Below, in pieces: positions 15,633 through 25,595 of a stretch of 64,000 nucleotides of DNA. Under the pieces are notes generated by a model that was not told the DNA's origin, searched no databases, and saw only the letters and a list, made by a program, of their open reading frames with translations. Numbering within the stretch: the first letter of the stretch is position 1; the number at the start of each line of letters is the position of its first letter. Both the position numbers and the translations under genes were made by a program. The stretch comes from Methylobacterium sp. UNC378MF (GTDB taxonomy: Bacteria > Pseudomonadota > Alphaproteobacteria > Rhizobiales > Beijerinckiaceae): positions 124,001 through 188,000 of the forward strand of contig NZ_FMWU01000011.1 of assembly GCF_900103195.1 (NCBI RefSeq), read 5' to 3'.

Positions 15633-16028
15633 ATGCCGTCCGTCGATACGCTTGTCCCGGTGGGTGCCTTCGCGCTGCTGGTCCTCGCATTCGCCGTGAA
15701 GCACCTCGCGGCGGATTTCTTCTTTCAGACCAACTGGATGGCGCAGGGAAAGCAGCACCCTTCCGCCTGGCTCGCCCCCCTCTGCGCCCATACCGGCCTG
15801 CATGGCCTCGGCACGCTGGTGATCGCGCTCGCGGTGCAACCGGCCCTGTGGTGGCTGGCGCTCGTCGATTTCGCGATCCACACGGGGATCGACCGCGGCA
15901 AGGTGCTGGTCGGTCAGCGGACCCGCCTGCCGACCACGGATGCCCGGTTCTGGTGGCTGATCGGCATCGACCAGTTCCTGCACCAAGTCACCCATCTCGG
16001 GCTCGCCGTGATGCTGGCGGCGGCCTGA
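15633..16028 (+). CDS. DUF3307-domain membrane protein
   Basis: 131-residue integral membrane protein. The DUF3307 signature is visible: KHLAADFFFQTNWMAQGK near the N-terminus, then CAHTGLHGLGTLVIAL and DQFLHQVTHLGLAVML, with conserved histidines at helix ends. Three or four hydrophobic helices. Function unknown. ATG 15633 is chosen because the family starts here and a purine-rich GGAGAGCCAGGG precedes it; the 28 upstream residues of open frame are Pro/Arg-rich and unlike the family. Confidence 0.8.
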   Translation: MPSVDTLVPVGAFALLVLAFAVKHLAADFFFQTNWMAQGKQHPSAWLAPLCAHTGLHGLGTLVIALAVQPALWWLALVDFAIHTGIDRGKVLVGQRTRLPTTDARFWWLIGIDQFLHQVTHLGLAVMLAAA

Positions 16029-16062
16029 CCCGCAATCGGGACGGCGGGCGCCCCCAGGCACA

Positions 16063-18318
16063 TCACTGCATCTCCGCCTCAAGCAACCGGTTCGTGTCGG
16101 AGACCTTGCCGGCCAGTTCCAGGATCAGGAAGCGCTGGAAGGTGAGCGCGAGGTCCGGGCGCTCCCGCTCCATCCGGGCGAGGGCGGCGCGGTCGATGCC
16201 GACCACCCGGCAGGGGCTCTCGGCGATCGCGGTCGCGGTGCGCCGCCCGCCCTGAACCAGCGCGATCTCGCCGATCACCGTGCCCGCCGTGGTGGTGCGC
16301 AGGCGCAGGTTGCCGCGGCCGGCCACCTCCATCTCGATGGAAACTACGCCCTGCTCTAGGAAGTAGAGCGCATCGGCCGCCTCCCCCTGGCGCATCAGCG
16401 CCTCGCCCGCCGCCAGCGCGCGGACCGTGAGATACGGGGCGAAGTCCTCCGGTCCGACCGTGCGGCCCAGCCGGTCAGCCATGTGCCGGGCGAAGAGGGC
16501 GACCTCCCCCGGGCCGGCGCCACCGGCTTCCGCCAGCAGTGTCGCCTCGGCGGCGCGCAGGGCCTCGTCCAGCGTGTCGAGGATCCGGACATGCGCGCCG
16601 ACGGCGAGAGCGTTGCGGGTGATCTGCAGGCGCGCTGTTGGATCGAGATGGACCAGCAGCACGTCGAAGCGCCGCTGCTCGGCGAGCTGGCCGACCTTGC
16701 GGAACGCGATCAGCGCCGAGCTGTCGAGCCCCACGGTCTCGCGGAAATCCAGGATCAGGACGCGCAGATCCCCGGCCTCCGCCGCGGCCCGTCGGTAGAT
16801 CGCCTGCGCGTTGAGGAAGAACAGGTAGCCCTGCAGGGTGTAGATCCGGGTCCGGCCGCCGGCCGCCTCGAGCCGCGCGGCCGCGTCGGGACCGCGGATG
16901 ACGCTGCTGCGCCGTTCCGCCCCGGAGAGCGACCGGCGGATTGCGCCGATCTGCCCGTACTGGACCCCGAAGATCAGGATCGCCAGCAGGACGCCGACGA
17001 GGAAGCCCGTGGTGGCCCCGAAGACCGCAGTGGCGGCGCACACGACCAGTGCGATGGCGATCTCCCAACCCGGCAGGGTCCGGGTGGCGACGCCGAGGTT
17101 GAACAGAAGCCCGATGCCGATGGCGATCAGGGCGCCGCCGGCCAGCGGGCGGGGCAGCAGCGCCAGGGGGCTCGCGCCGACGATGAGCAGAGCCGCCATG
17201 ACCGCGAGGGTCAGCCACCAGCCGAGCCAGTGGCCGCCGCCGATATTGTGCAGTAGCAGCGTCGAGGTTCGGCCGAAGCCCATCGCGGAACTGCCGAACA
17301 GGCTGCCGACCAAGTTGGTGGCGCCCGAAGCGACGAACATCCGGTCGATGTCGAGGTCGCGCCGGATCTCCAGCTCGACGCTCACCACGTAGAGGATCTG
17401 GATGATCACCGCGACGACGACGAGGGTGGCGATCTTGGGCCAGATCGGCAGGAGCAGGTGCGGATCGAAGGCCAGCAGGCTGCCGATGGCGGGCGGCCGC
17501 AGCAGCGATCCCGCCGGCAGCGGCTCGATCAGCCATCCGGATGCCTGCCCGGCGGCGACGCTCGTGCCCGTCCAGGCCAGCCCGAGATGGACCACGGCGA
17601 GGCTCGACAGGATGACCGTGGGATAGGTGCCCCAGTGCCGGACGATCCGGGGCAGGTAGAAGGCGCAGAACCCGATGCCGAGGGTCAGGGCGATGCGCGC
17701 GAGCGCGCCGGCCTCGATCCGGCCCGGATCGAGGTTCGCGGGGTCGATGGCGCGGAGCAAGGCCGCGAGCGGATCGTCGACATGGCCGCCGATCTGCACG
17801 CCGCTGCGCAGGAACAGCAGCCCGACGCCGCCGAGGAAGCCGGCGAGCACCGGATAGGGCAGAAGCTGCACCAGCAGGGAGGCCCGCAGGGTGCCGAGAA
17901 GCGCGAAGATCACGCCGGTGGCGAAGGTCGAGACGCCGCAGGCGACGAGGACGAGCTGACCGACCGTCTCCGGATCGGTGATGCCCGCCGCCTCGAGCTG
18001 CCCGGCAACCGCCGCGGCGATCGCCGCCTGCACGATCGCGGCCGCGCCGATGAAGGACAGCGAGATCCGCGCGGTGCGCCGAAGCGCGATGAAGACGAGG
18101 CTGCCGAGCACGTAGGCCGCCAGCAGCGCCGACAGGCCGGCCGCGCGGCTCTCCGCCAGCGGTCCCGAGAAGATCAGCTGGGAGTAGCTGATGAGGTCGA
18201 GCAGCAGCACCATCACGGTGACAGACGCGGCGGCGGCGATGCGCGCCCCGCGCAGCACGGCCTCGCGGCCGCCGGCCCGGGAGGCGGTCCCGGCGGACGT
18301 CAGGTTGGATGTCGTCAT
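16063..18318 (-). CDS. SulP-family anion transporter fused to STAS and cyclic-nucleotide-binding domains
   Basis: 751-residue inner-membrane transporter. About 10-12 helices (residues 25-440) form the SulP sulfate/bicarbonate/organic anion permease. A STAS domain follows (about 505-615; DFRETVGLDSSALIAF is its conserved loop). The C-terminus is a cNMP-binding domain (about 635-745) with phosphate-binding-cassette residues GEIALVQGGRRTATA. The tail suggests gating by a cyclic nucleotide or another small ligand. ATG 18318 begins the part matching the family; an ATG at 18372 would add 18 residues. Possible sulfate link to the ssu operon nearby, not demonstrated. Confidence 0.88.
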   Translation of the reverse strand: MTTSNLTSAGTASRAGGREAVLRGARIAAAASVTVMVLLLDLISYSQLIFSGPLAESRAAGLSALLAAYVLGSLVFIALRRTARISLSFIGAAAIVQAAIAAAVAGQLEAAGITDPETVGQLVLVACGVSTFATGVIFALLGTLRASLLVQLLPYPVLAGFLGGVGLLFLRSGVQIGGHVDDPLAALLRAIDPANLDPGRIEAGALARIALTLGIGFCAFYLPRIVRHWGTYPTVILSSLAVVHLGLAWTGTSVAAGQASGWLIEPLPAGSLLRPPAIGSLLAFDPHLLLPIWPKIATLVVVAVIIQILYVVSVELEIRRDLDIDRMFVASGATNLVGSLFGSSAMGFGRTSTLLLHNIGGGHWLGWWLTLAVMAALLIVGASPLALLPRPLAGGALIAIGIGLLFNLGVATRTLPGWEIAIALVVCAATAVFGATTGFLVGVLLAILIFGVQYGQIGAIRRSLSGAERRSSVIRGPDAAARLEAAGGRTRIYTLQGYLFFLNAQAIYRRAAAEAGDLRVLILDFRETVGLDSSALIAFRKVGQLAEQRRFDVLLVHLDPTARLQITRNALAVGAHVRILDTLDEALRAAEATLLAEAGGAGPGEVALFARHMADRLGRTVGPEDFAPYLTVRALAAGEALMRQGEAADALYFLEQGVVSIEMEVAGRGNLRLRTTTAGTVIGEIALVQGGRRTATAIAESPCRVVGIDRAALARMERERPDLALTFQRFLILELAGKVSDTNRLLEAEMQ

Positions 18319-18696
18319 CGGCACGGTACCCGCGTCTCGAAATCCCGATGGGGCGGACCTTGCAGATCCCATGCAATCACGCGCACGGATCGTCGCCGAA
18401 TCGCAGGACCTGAACTGAGCCGCGCCAGTCCTTACCCGATGGCAGTTGCGGGCTTAAATTATCGTGCAGGCCGCTTCCAGGTCGCTTCGGCCCGGCGATA
18501 TTGGCGGGGATCGCCGGGGACGGACCGCGCGTCACCAGCACCGCTTCCGATCGCGATACGACATGGACCAGGACAGGCGTCACTGGTCACCCGCGCCCGT
18601 GCGGGCCAAGGGCTACCCGGGGAGCCGGTTCTACCTGTCGATCCGGGGGAGGTCTCAATCCGCGGCCTTGCGTGGCCGCAGCACAGGCTTCGCCCC

Positions 18697-18811
18697 GTCA
18701 TCCCGGGGCCGCGCAGCGGAGCCCAGGATGCAGAAGCGCCGACATGCCAGGGACTTGCGCCAACTGCGCTTCTGGATTCCAGGCTCGCCTCCGGCGCCCC
18801 GGAAAGACGGA
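18697..18811. repeat. Dispersed inverted-repeat element, copy 1
   Basis: Arms of about 36 bp: the left reads CCGGGGCCGCGCAGCGGAGC then CAGGATGCAGAAGCG, and the right is its imperfect reverse complement (CGCTTCTGGATTCCAGGCTC ... GCGCCCCGG). A spacer of about 32 bases separates them. A second copy with the same arm ends lies at 20687-20820. It sits in a 650-bp gene-free gap (18319-18971) in which I see nothing else. Typical of a non-coding mobile or REP/MITE-like intergenic repeat. Confidence 0.75.
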
Positions 18812-18971
18812 GCTGATCAGCGAGTGTGGGCCATCGACACGGCGATGACGGTGCTGCCGACACGTCCCGTGCCTGAACGGGAAAGCGGATCCTGTCCCGA
18901 CGTGATCGGAAGCGGCTCGCGCTGGCGGCGGTCCCGGGATCAGCGTGCGCTGACGCGACGGGCTCCGGTGC

Positions 18972-19241
18972 TCAGCGCGCCTCGCTGACCCGCTTGGTCG
19001 CCCGCTGCTCCTTCTTGTAGGCGGTGATCGCCGCCGAGCAATTGGCCGAGAGCTTCTTGAGATTGGCCTTGAAACAGGCCTCGACTTCCGGACCGCCCGG
19101 CGCATAGGCGCTGCAGTAATCCATGTAGTCGCCGGTGCAGTATTGCTTGAGCGCTTCCCGGGCTGGGGATTGCTCCGCGAAGGCCGCGGCGGGGCCGAGG
19201 CACAGACCGATGGCCAGGAAGGCCGTCTTGGTCGCAGTCAT
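18972..19241 (-). CDS. Small secreted cysteine-containing protein
   Basis: 89 residues with a clear signal peptide (MTATKTAFLAIGLCLGPAAAFAEQ). The mature part has four cysteines (YCTGDYMDYC, ACFKANLKKLSANC), suggesting two disulfides, and a basic tail. This resembles small periplasmic cysteine-containing proteins common in Rhizobiales; function unknown. ATG 19241 follows AAGGA. Separately transcribed. Confidence 0.72.
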   Translation of the reverse strand: MTATKTAFLAIGLCLGPAAAFAEQSPAREALKQYCTGDYMDYCSAYAPGGPEVEACFKANLKKLSANCSAAITAYKKEQRATKRVSEAR

Positions 19242-19388
19242 CGAAATCCTTCGCTCGTCCAGGCCGCGCGAGCGCGTCGCGCGGCGATGGGCGGGGCGGA
19301 TGGGCGCCAAGCATGGCATGACGATGACGCCCGGACCGGCCGAACGCAGATCAGCCATGCCCTGGACCGTCGGCGGGACCGCCTCCGG

Positions 19389-20564
19389 TCAATGCGCGCC
19401 GACGCGGCGGGCCGGCACAAGGTCGTTGGCGATGATTTCGCCGAACGGGCCGTCGTTGCGGGCATTGCCGACCGGCCGGCCCGTCGTGGCGCGGAGCGGC
19501 AGCTTCGGGAAGACTAGCTCGGCGAAGCGATAGGCCTCCTCCAGGTGCGGGTAGCCCGAGAGGATGAAGCGGTCGATCCCGAGATCGATATACTCCTTCA
19601 TCCGGTCGGCGACCTGATCGGCCGAGCCGACCAGGGCCGTTCCGGCGCCGCCGCGGACCAGGCCGACGCCGGCCCAGAGGTTCGGCGCTACCACGAGCTT
19701 GTCGCGATTGCCGCCATGGAGCGCCATCATCCGGCTCTGGCCCACGGAATCCTGCCGCTTGAGGGTCTCCTGCGCCTTGGCGATGGTGGCGTCGTCGAGC
19801 TTCGAGATCAGCTTCTCGGCGGCGTCCCAGGCCTCGGCCTCGGTCTCGCGGGCGATGACGTGCAGGCGGATACCGTACGAGAAGATCTTTCCGCGCTCCT
19901 CGGCGGCGCGGCGTGCGGCCGAAATCTTCTCGGCGACCTGAGCCGGGGGCTCGCCCCAGGTGAGGTAGACGTCGCAATGCTCGGCCGCCACCGCCATGCC
20001 GGGCGCCGACGAGCCGCCGAAATAAAGCGGCGGATAGGGCTTCTGCACCGGCGGGAAGATCACCCGGCCGTTCTCGGTGCGCAGGTGCTTCCCCTCGAAC
20101 GTCACGGTCTCGCCCGCGAGCAGGCCGCGCCAGATCGTCAGGAACTCGTCGGTGACGGCGTAGCGCTCGTCGTGGGACAGGAACACGCCGTCGCCGGCGA
20201 GTTCCACCGGATCGCCGCCCGTGACGACGTTGATCAGGAGGCGCCCGTCCGAGATCCGGTCCAGGGTCGCGGTCATGCGGGCGGCCGCGGAGGGCTCCAT
20301 CAGGCCCGGCCGCACCGCCACGAGGAAGCGCAGGCGCTTGGTCAGCGGCGCCAGCGCCGAGGCGACGATCCAGGAATCCTCGCAGGAGCGCCCGGTCGGC
20401 AGCAGCACGCCGTAATAGCCGAGCTCGTCGGCGCCTTGAGCGATCTGCCGGAGATAGTCGATCGAGACCTCGCGGGCCCCTTCCTGAGCGCCGAGATAGC
20501 GCCCGTCGCCGTGGGTCGGCAGGAACCAGAGGACGTCGGCGCGCCCGTCGGTCGATGCGGTCAT
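19389..20564 (-). CDS. ssuD: SsuD, FMNH2-dependent alkanesulfonate monooxygenase
   Basis: Desulfonates alkanesulfonates to aldehyde plus sulfite using FMNH2 supplied by SsuE. This 391-residue luciferase-like (LLM) protein carries SsuD hallmarks: [14 protein letters not shown] at the start, the [15 protein letters not shown] loop, [26 protein letters not shown] and [13 protein letters not shown] 20564 follows GGAGA. Unlike the canonical ssuEADCB order, it is separated from ssuB by 293 bp containing a hairpin repeat, so it may have its own transcript level. Confidence 0.94.
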   Translation of the reverse strand: MTASTDGRADVLWFLPTHGDGRYLGAQEGAREVSIDYLRQIAQGADELGYYGVLLPTGRSCEDSWIVASALAPLTKRLRFLVAVRPGLMEPSAAARMTATLDRISDGRLLINVVTGGDPVELAGDGVFLSHDERYAVTDEFLTIWRGLLAGETVTFEGKHLRTENGRVIFPPVQKPYPPLYFGGSSAPGMAVAAEHCDVYLTWGEPPAQVAEKISAARRAAEERGKIFSYGIRLHVIARETEAEAWDAAEKLISKLDDATIAKAQETLKRQDSVGQSRMMALHGGNRDKLVVAPNLWAGVGLVRGGAGTALVGSADQVADRMKEYIDLGIDRFILSGYPHLEEAYRFAELVFPKLPLRATTGRPVGNARNDGPFGEIIANDLVPARRVGAH

Positions 20565-20686
20565 CGGAATCTCCGTTGCGGTTCAGAGCATGGGGCGAAC
20601 ATCGGAAGCCCGTTTCTCCGACATCACGCGCTTCTACAAAAGCCCGTGCCTGCCATTGCTGCCGTGATGGATGAGAACGAATGGTA

Positions 20687-20820
20687 GCGTCCTTCCGGGG
20701 CCGCGCAGCGGAGCCCGGAATCCAGAGCTTCCCCAGGAGCCAGGATGAGGCATGCCATCCGGATGGGCCTGCAGGTCCGGATTTCGGGCTCTCGCCTGCG
20801 GCGCGCCCCGGAAGGACGGA
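20687..20820. repeat. Dispersed inverted-repeat element, copy 2 (between ssuB and ssuD)
   Basis: Same arm sequences as the copy at 18697: left CCGGGGCCGCGCAGCGGAGC followed by CCGGAATCCAGAGC, right GGATTTCGGGCTC ... GCGCCCCGGAAGGACGG. The internal spacer differs and is longer. It lies inside the sulfonate cluster, downstream of ssuB, where it could act as a partial terminator or mRNA 3'-end stabiliser. The remaining bases of the ssuB-ssuD gap show nothing else. Confidence 0.75.
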
Positions 20821-20857
20821 TCGGGGTCCGGATGCGGCACAGCACCTGTGAGGCCTC

Positions 20858-21733
20858 TTAGAGGGCCTGCGGGGTGCCGAGCAGGTGATCGAGGATGCGG
20901 CCTTCGAGACGTGCGAGATCCGGGTCTCCGCGCCGGCGCGGACGCGGCACCTCGACCCGCAGGTCGAGGGCGATGCGGCCGTCCTCAACCACGAGGATCC
21001 GGTCGGCGAGCGCCACCGCCTCGGCGACGTCGTGGGTGACCAGGAGCGCGGTGAACCCCTGCGCCCGCCAGATCCGCTCGATCAGGTCCTGCATGTCGAT
21101 CCGGGTCAGGGCATCGAGGGCGCCGAGCGGCTCGTCGAGGGCGAGCAGGCCCGGCCGGCTCACCAGCGCCCGGGCCAGCGCCACGCGCTGCCGCTGGCCG
21201 CCCGACAGGGTCGCGGGCCACTGCCCGGCCTTGTCGGCGAGGCCGACCTCGGCGAGCGCGGCGCGCGCCCGCTCCCGCCGTTCGGCCCGGGAGCCGTGCC
21301 CGGACAGGCCGACCGCGACGTTGTCGACGACCCGCGCCCAGGGCAGGAGGCGCGGCTCCTGGAACATGATCCGCTTCGGCGGCTCGGACCGGCGGGCGCT
21401 GCCGGCCGGCCCTTCGAGATCGATCCGGCCGCCGGTGGGCGTCTCCAGTCCGAGGATCAGGCGGAGCAGGGTGCTCTTGCCGCAGCCGGAGCGGCCGACG
21501 ACAGCGGTGAAGCCGCCGGCCGGCAGGAACAGGTTCAGCCCCTCGATGACGGCGTTGCCGTCGAAGCTCTTGTGCAGGTCGCGGACGGTGACGGCGATCC
21601 CGCGCCCGGCGGGCTCCGCGGCAGCGCGCCCCGATGCGGGGCTGCCGACGTGGTGGCCCGCCTCGCCGCCCGCATGCCGCGGATCGGAGCTCTGGTCGGG
21701 AAGCGCCTCGCGGCGGACGGCGTCGAGCAGCAT
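20858..21733 (-). CDS. ssuB: SsuB, aliphatic sulfonate ABC transporter ATPase
   Basis: ATP-binding subunit powering sulfonate import. Walker [11 protein letters not shown]-loop FQEPRLLPW, signature [15 protein letters not shown], Walker [13 protein letters not shown] and the H-loop [11 protein letters not shown] are all intact. Ahead of the ATPase is an unusual 45-residue N-terminal extension rich in His/Ala/Gly. ATG 21733 overlaps the ssuC stop as TGATG, supporting this start; the longer open frame upstream is antisense noise within ssuC and ssuA. Confidence 0.93.
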   Translation of the reverse strand: MLLDAVRREALPDQSSDPRHAGGEAGHHVGSPASGRAAAEPAGRGIAVTVRDLHKSFDGNAVIEGLNLFLPAGGFTAVVGRSGCGKSTLLRLILGLETPTGGRIDLEGPAGSARRSEPPKRIMFQEPRLLPWARVVDNVAVGLSGHGSRAERRERARAALAEVGLADKAGQWPATLSGGQRQRVALARALVSRPGLLALDEPLGALDALTRIDMQDLIERIWRAQGFTALLVTHDVAEAVALADRILVVEDGRIALDLRVEVPRPRRRGDPDLARLEGRILDHLLGTPQAL

Positions 21734-22515
21734 CAGGCGCTCCTGTAGGCGGGGTTCCAGGCGAGGCAGGCGCGCTCGAGCTGGCGGGTCAGGGCGTCGG
21801 CGAGCTTGCCGAGGGCGGCGTAGATCAGGATCGCCAGCACGACGACGTCGACCAGCATGAATTCGCGGGCCTGCATGGCCATGTAGCCGAGTCCCGACGA
21901 GGCGGAGATCGTCTCGGCGACGATCAGCGTCAGCCACATGATGCCCAGTGCGTAACGCAGGCCCACGAAGATCGACGGCAGGGCGCCGGGCAGCACCACC
22001 CGGGTGAACAGCTCGGTGCGCGACATGCCGTAGACCCGGCCCATCTCGACGAGGCCCGGATCCACCGAGCGGATGCCGTGCAGGGTGTTGGCGTAGATCG
22101 GGAAGAACACGCCCAGCGCCACCAGGAACAGCTTGGCCTCCTCGCCGATGCCGAACCACAGGATCACCAGCGGGATCAGCGACAGGTGCGGTACGTTGCG
22201 CACCATCTGCACCGAGGTGTCGGTCAGCCGCTCCGACAGGCGCGACAGGCCGTTGGCGAGGCCGAGCGCGAAGCCGATGCCGCCGCCGACCACGAAGCCC
22301 GCGAGCGCTCGCAGGGTGCTGACGCCGAGATTGGTCCAGAGTTCCCCGGTCCGCCCGGCCTCCCAGCCGGCCCGGACCACGTCGAGGGGTGCCGGCATGA
22401 ACCGGTTGGAGACGAGGCCGGATGAGACCGCGGCCTGCCACCCGAGGAGGATCACGGCTGGCACCAGCCAGGGCAGGGCCGTGTCGCGCAGGCGCTCGAG
22501 CTTGGAGGGGCGCAT
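21733..22515 (-). CDS. ssuC: SsuC, aliphatic sulfonate ABC transporter permease
   Basis: Membrane subunit of the sulfonate importer, 260 residues with about six helices. The BPD_transp_1 EAA loop is visible ([35 protein letters not shown]). ATG 22515 forms a TGATG with the stop of the preceding ssuA gene. Typical SsuC features include [12 protein letters not shown] and [24 protein letters not shown]. Confidence 0.93.
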   Translation of the reverse strand: MRPSKLERLRDTALPWLVPAVILLGWQAAVSSGLVSNRFMPAPLDVVRAGWEAGRTGELWTNLGVSTLRALAGFVVGGGIGFALGLANGLSRLSERLTDTSVQMVRNVPHLSLIPLVILWFGIGEEAKLFLVALGVFFPIYANTLHGIRSVDPGLVEMGRVYGMSRTELFTRVVLPGALPSIFVGLRYALGIMWLTLIVAETISASSGLGYMAMQAREFMLVDVVVLAILIYAALGKLADALTRQLERACLAWNPAYRSA

Positions 22516-23552
22516 CAGCGGCTCTCCGCCCTGTTGTCGGCCTTGCGCGCGGGCGGGGTCCACACCGCGTCGGCGACCCGGATCGGCTTCGGCAGGAGAC
22601 CGAGACCGTGGAAGGCGTCCGCGACCTTCTGCTGGTCAGCGATCGCGGCCGCGTCGAGGGGCGCGACGCCGTAGGACAGGCGCCCCAGCGCCACGCTGAG
22701 GACCGGCGCGGGAATGCCGACCGAGGGAGCGAGCTCCGCCGCCACGGCGTCGGCGTGGCCCTCGGCCCAGGCATCGACCTCCCCGATCGCCGTGAGCACG
22801 GCCGAGACGATCTCGGGACTCGTCTCGGTGAAGCCGCGCCGGGACAGGTAGAACTGGCGGTTGGGGGCGAGCGCCTGGCCGCCGATTCCCCGCCCGTCGA
22901 CCAAGACCCGAGCACCCGTGGCGCGCTCGGCGGCTGCCTGGAACGGGTCCCAGATCACCCAGGCATCGACGGATCCGCGCACGAAGGCGGCATTGGCATC
23001 CGAGGGCGCCAGGAAAGCGAGCTTCACCGCGTCGTACGGGACGCCCGCCTGCTCCAAGGCGCGCACCAGAAGGTAGTGAACGTTCGACCCCTTGTTGAGG
23101 GCGATGGTCCTGCCGCGCAGGTCGGCGACGCTGCGGATCGGGCTGTCCTTGGGCACGAGGATCGCCTCGCCCCGCGGGGCCGGCGGCTCGGTGGCGACGT
23201 AGCGCAGGTCCGCGCTCGCGGCCTGGGCGAAGATCGGCGGCGCCTCGCCGGCCGAGCCGAAATCGATCGCCCCGGCATTCAGCGCTTCCAAGAGCGGCGG
23301 GCCGGAGGGGAACTCGGACCACGACACTGTGGTGCCCAAAGGCTGGAGCGCCTTCTCAAGGGTGCCGCGGCCCTTCAGCAGCACGAGGGAGCCGTATTTC
23401 TGGTAGCCGATCCGGATGCTGCCCGCCGCCCGGGCCGGGCGCAGAGCCGCGGTCGCGGCGAGGCCGAGGCCGGCGGACAGGAGCAGGCGGCGGCTCGGGG
23501 CGGGGCCGCTCACGGGCGACAGGGGCAGGGCGCGGGGCGTTCGGTCGGTCAT
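22515..23552 (-). CDS. ssuA: SsuA-type sulfonate-binding periplasmic protein (copy 1)
   Basis: 345-residue substrate-binding protein delivering sulfonates to SsuBC. The N-terminal signal region has a twin-arginine pair ([24 protein letters not shown]), so Tat or Sec export. The mature start [25 protein letters not shown] and [16 protein letters not shown] are family signatures. It is about half identical to the adjacent copy at 23571 by eye. Coupled to ssuC. The two copies may differ in sulfonate range. Confidence 0.9.
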   Translation of the reverse strand: MTDRTPRALPLSPVSGPAPSRRLLLSAGLGLAATAALRPARAAGSIRIGYQKYGSLVLLKGRGTLEKALQPLGTTVSWSEFPSGPPLLEALNAGAIDFGSAGEAPPIFAQAASADLRYVATEPPAPRGEAILVPKDSPIRSVADLRGRTIALNKGSNVHYLLVRALEQAGVPYDAVKLAFLAPSDANAAFVRGSVDAWVIWDPFQAAAERATGARVLVDGRGIGGQALAPNRQFYLSRRGFTETSPEIVSAVLTAIGEVDAWAEGHADAVAAELAPSVGIPAPVLSVALGRLSYGVAPLDAAAIADQQKVADAFHGLGLLPKPIRVADAVWTPPARKADNRAESR

Positions 23553-23570
23553 GGCTCTCAGCGGTCGTTC

Positions 23571-24542
23571 TCAGCCGTTGCGGGCGGGCGCCGTCCAGAC
23601 CGCGTCGGCGATCCGGATCGGCTTCGGGATCAGCTTCAGGGCGTGGAACCGGTCGGCGACCCGCTGCTGCGCGGCGATCACCCGGTCGGTCATCGGTCCG
23701 ATCACGTAATCGGTCCGGTCCACCGCGCGGCGGGTCGCGGCCAGGGGCACGCCGGTGCCCTGCGACAGGAGGTCGGCGACGGCGCCGCGGTTCTGCGTGC
23801 ACCACGCCGCCACCTCGGCGAGAGCGTCGATGGTGGCGGCCAGCGCGGCGCCCCGGCTCTCCGCGAAGGGCCGGCTCGCCAGGAAGAAGTTGTTCTGCAG
23901 GGCGATGTTGGTGGCGAGCGCCAGGACGCGGACCCCCTCCCCCGCCTCGGCGATGGCGAAGTACGGATCCCAGATCGTCCAGGCATCGATGCTGCCCCGG
24001 GCGAAGGCTGCCGCAGCATCGGCCGGCGCCAGGGTCACCGGCTCGATATCGGCGTAGGTCAGGCCCGCCTTCTCGAGGGCCGCGATGGTCAGGTTGTGGG
24101 CGCTCGACGCCTTTGCGAAGGCGACGCGCTTGCCCTTGAGGTCGGCCAGGGTGCGGATCCCCGAGCCCTTCGGCAGCAGGATCCCGAGCCCAGAGCCGCC
24201 GGCCTCCTGAGCGGCCGCGTAGACGAGGTTGGACCGGGCGGCCTGGGCGAAGATCGGCGGCGCGTCGCCGGTCTGCCCGAAATCGATCCCGTCCAGCGAC
24301 AAGGCTTCGAGCAGCGGCGGCCCGAACGAGAACTCGGTCCAGCGTACCGTCTGCCCGAGCGGCTCAAGGCGCTTCTCGATCAGGCCCTGCTGCTTGGCGA
24401 CGACCAGGATGCCGTTCTTCTGGTAGCCGATCCGCATCACGCCGGGCTCGGCCGCGCGGGCATCCGGAGCCAGGGCCGGTGCGAGTGGCAGGCCCGCGAG
24501 GGCGGCCAGCAGGGCGCGGCGGTCGACCATTGCCCGGTTCAC
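23571..24542 (-). CDS. SsuA-type sulfonate-binding periplasmic protein (copy 2)
   Basis: 323-residue paralog of the neighbouring SsuA. It has a Tat-like N-terminus (VDRRALLAALAGLPLAPALA) and the family segments [40 protein letters not shown] and IDAWTIWDPY. GTG 24542 overlaps the ssuE stop as GTGA; ATG 24530 is the alternative. Both copies share the C-terminal FHxLxLxPKPIRxADAVWTxPAR ending, so they look like an in-operon duplication. Confidence 0.88.
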   Translation of the reverse strand: MNRAMVDRRALLAALAGLPLAPALAPDARAAEPGVMRIGYQKNGILVVAKQQGLIEKRLEPLGQTVRWTEFSFGPPLLEALSLDGIDFGQTGDAPPIFAQAARSNLVYAAAQEAGGSGLGILLPKGSGIRTLADLKGKRVAFAKASSAHNLTIAALEKAGLTYADIEPVTLAPADAAAAFARGSIDAWTIWDPYFAIAEAGEGVRVLALATNIALQNNFFLASRPFAESRGAALAATIDALAEVAAWCTQNRGAVADLLSQGTGVPLAATRRAVDRTDYVIGPMTDRVIAAQQRVADRFHALKLIPKPIRIADAVWTAPARNG

Positions 24543-25138
24543 TCGGCGGCGGCGAGGGCGAGGGGCGCGGCGGAGCGAGCGGCAGAGGGCGCGGCGGACG
24601 CCGCCCGGTGCACGAGCAGCGCGGCGAGCTGCCCGCCGGCTTCCGCGGCGCGGGCGCGCACGCCGCCCTCGGTGAGGACGCCATCGCTGAAATCGGGATC
24701 GGAGGCGTAGACCGCGGTGGGGATCTGGAGCGCGCCGAAGAAGCCGAAGAGCGGCCGGAAGGCGTGCTCGACCACGAGCGCGTGGCGCGCGCCGCCGCCC
24801 GTGGCCACGATCGCCACGGGCTTACCAGCCAGCGCCCCCGGATCGACCAGATCGAACAGGTGCTTGAACAGGCCGGTATAGGCGCCCTTGTAGACCGGCG
24901 AGCCGACCACCAGTCCGTCCGCGTCCTCGATGGCCGCGAGCACGCCGCGCGCCGCCGGCGAGAGCTGATCGCGGGCCCAGGCAGCGCCGAGGCCGGCTCC
25001 GGCATCGACGAAGTCGAGGATGCGCGCGTCTAGGGGGGCCCGGGCGCTGGCCTCGCGCAGCACGGCATCCACCAGCGTGCGGGTCTTGGAGGGCCGTTGC
25101 ACGTTCGCGCTCAGCCCGACGAGTCTCGGTCGTGTCAT
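24539..25138 (-). CDS. ssuE: SsuE, NADPH-dependent FMN reductase
   Basis: Supplies FMNH2 to SsuD. 199 residues of the flavodoxin-like NADPH-FMN reductase family, with LSANVQRPSKTRTLVDAVL (phosphate loop) and the conserved VVGSPVYKGAYTGLFKHLFDLVDP. The C-terminal 30 residues are a low-complexity Ala/Ser tail. First gene of the leftward ssu operon; promoter expected in the gap to 25595. Confidence 0.92.
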   Translation of the reverse strand: MTRPRLVGLSANVQRPSKTRTLVDAVLREASARAPLDARILDFVDAGAGLGAAWARDQLSPAARGVLAAIEDADGLVVGSPVYKGAYTGLFKHLFDLVDPGALAGKPVAIVATGGGARHALVVEHAFRPLFGFFGALQIPTAVYASDPDFSDGVLTEGGVRARAAEAGGQLAALLVHRAASAAPSAARSAAPLALAAAE

Positions 25139-25595
25139 TCCGGATGCCTTGCAGTGGAACAGGATGGCGGACCGCCCCGATCGCGAGGAGCGGGGAGTGC
25201 GCGGCCGGACATCCGAACAGGCCGCTAGAATTGATGGTCGGGTCTCCCGCCGTCAATGAAATGACGTTCCCAATTCTTCTGTGAAGGAAAAATGTTCTCC
25301 TCGAAATCGTGCGCCCGGCATGCGCTTTGATCTCGCCCGCCGCGCCAGCGGGCGATGATTTCTTGCGCACCGGCGGTCTGATCTGGCAAAAACCGGAGGT
25401 TCAGTCTCCCGTCCGGCGAAACGGGAGAAGACGGACCTCGGAACGCGGGAAGCCTTGGAACCGAATCGCCGCCCCCGGATCTCCGGATCTGCGCGGCGGC
25501 GAGGAGAGCCGAGGCGGCCGGATGGACCGCCAGCGCCGGATGCGCCGTTGCCGACGGTGCGCGACCGGCCGGGTCCGAAGCGGCCGGCCGGGCGC
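25139..25595. other. Intergenic region upstream of ssuE
   Basis: Contains the presumed leftward ssu promoter. An AT-rich patch at about 25255-25320 is the best place for it, but I could not assign -35/-10 boxes or a CysB-like site with confidence. No coding frame is convincing; the 25350-25595 part looks like ordinary GC-rich spacer. Confidence 0.35.
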
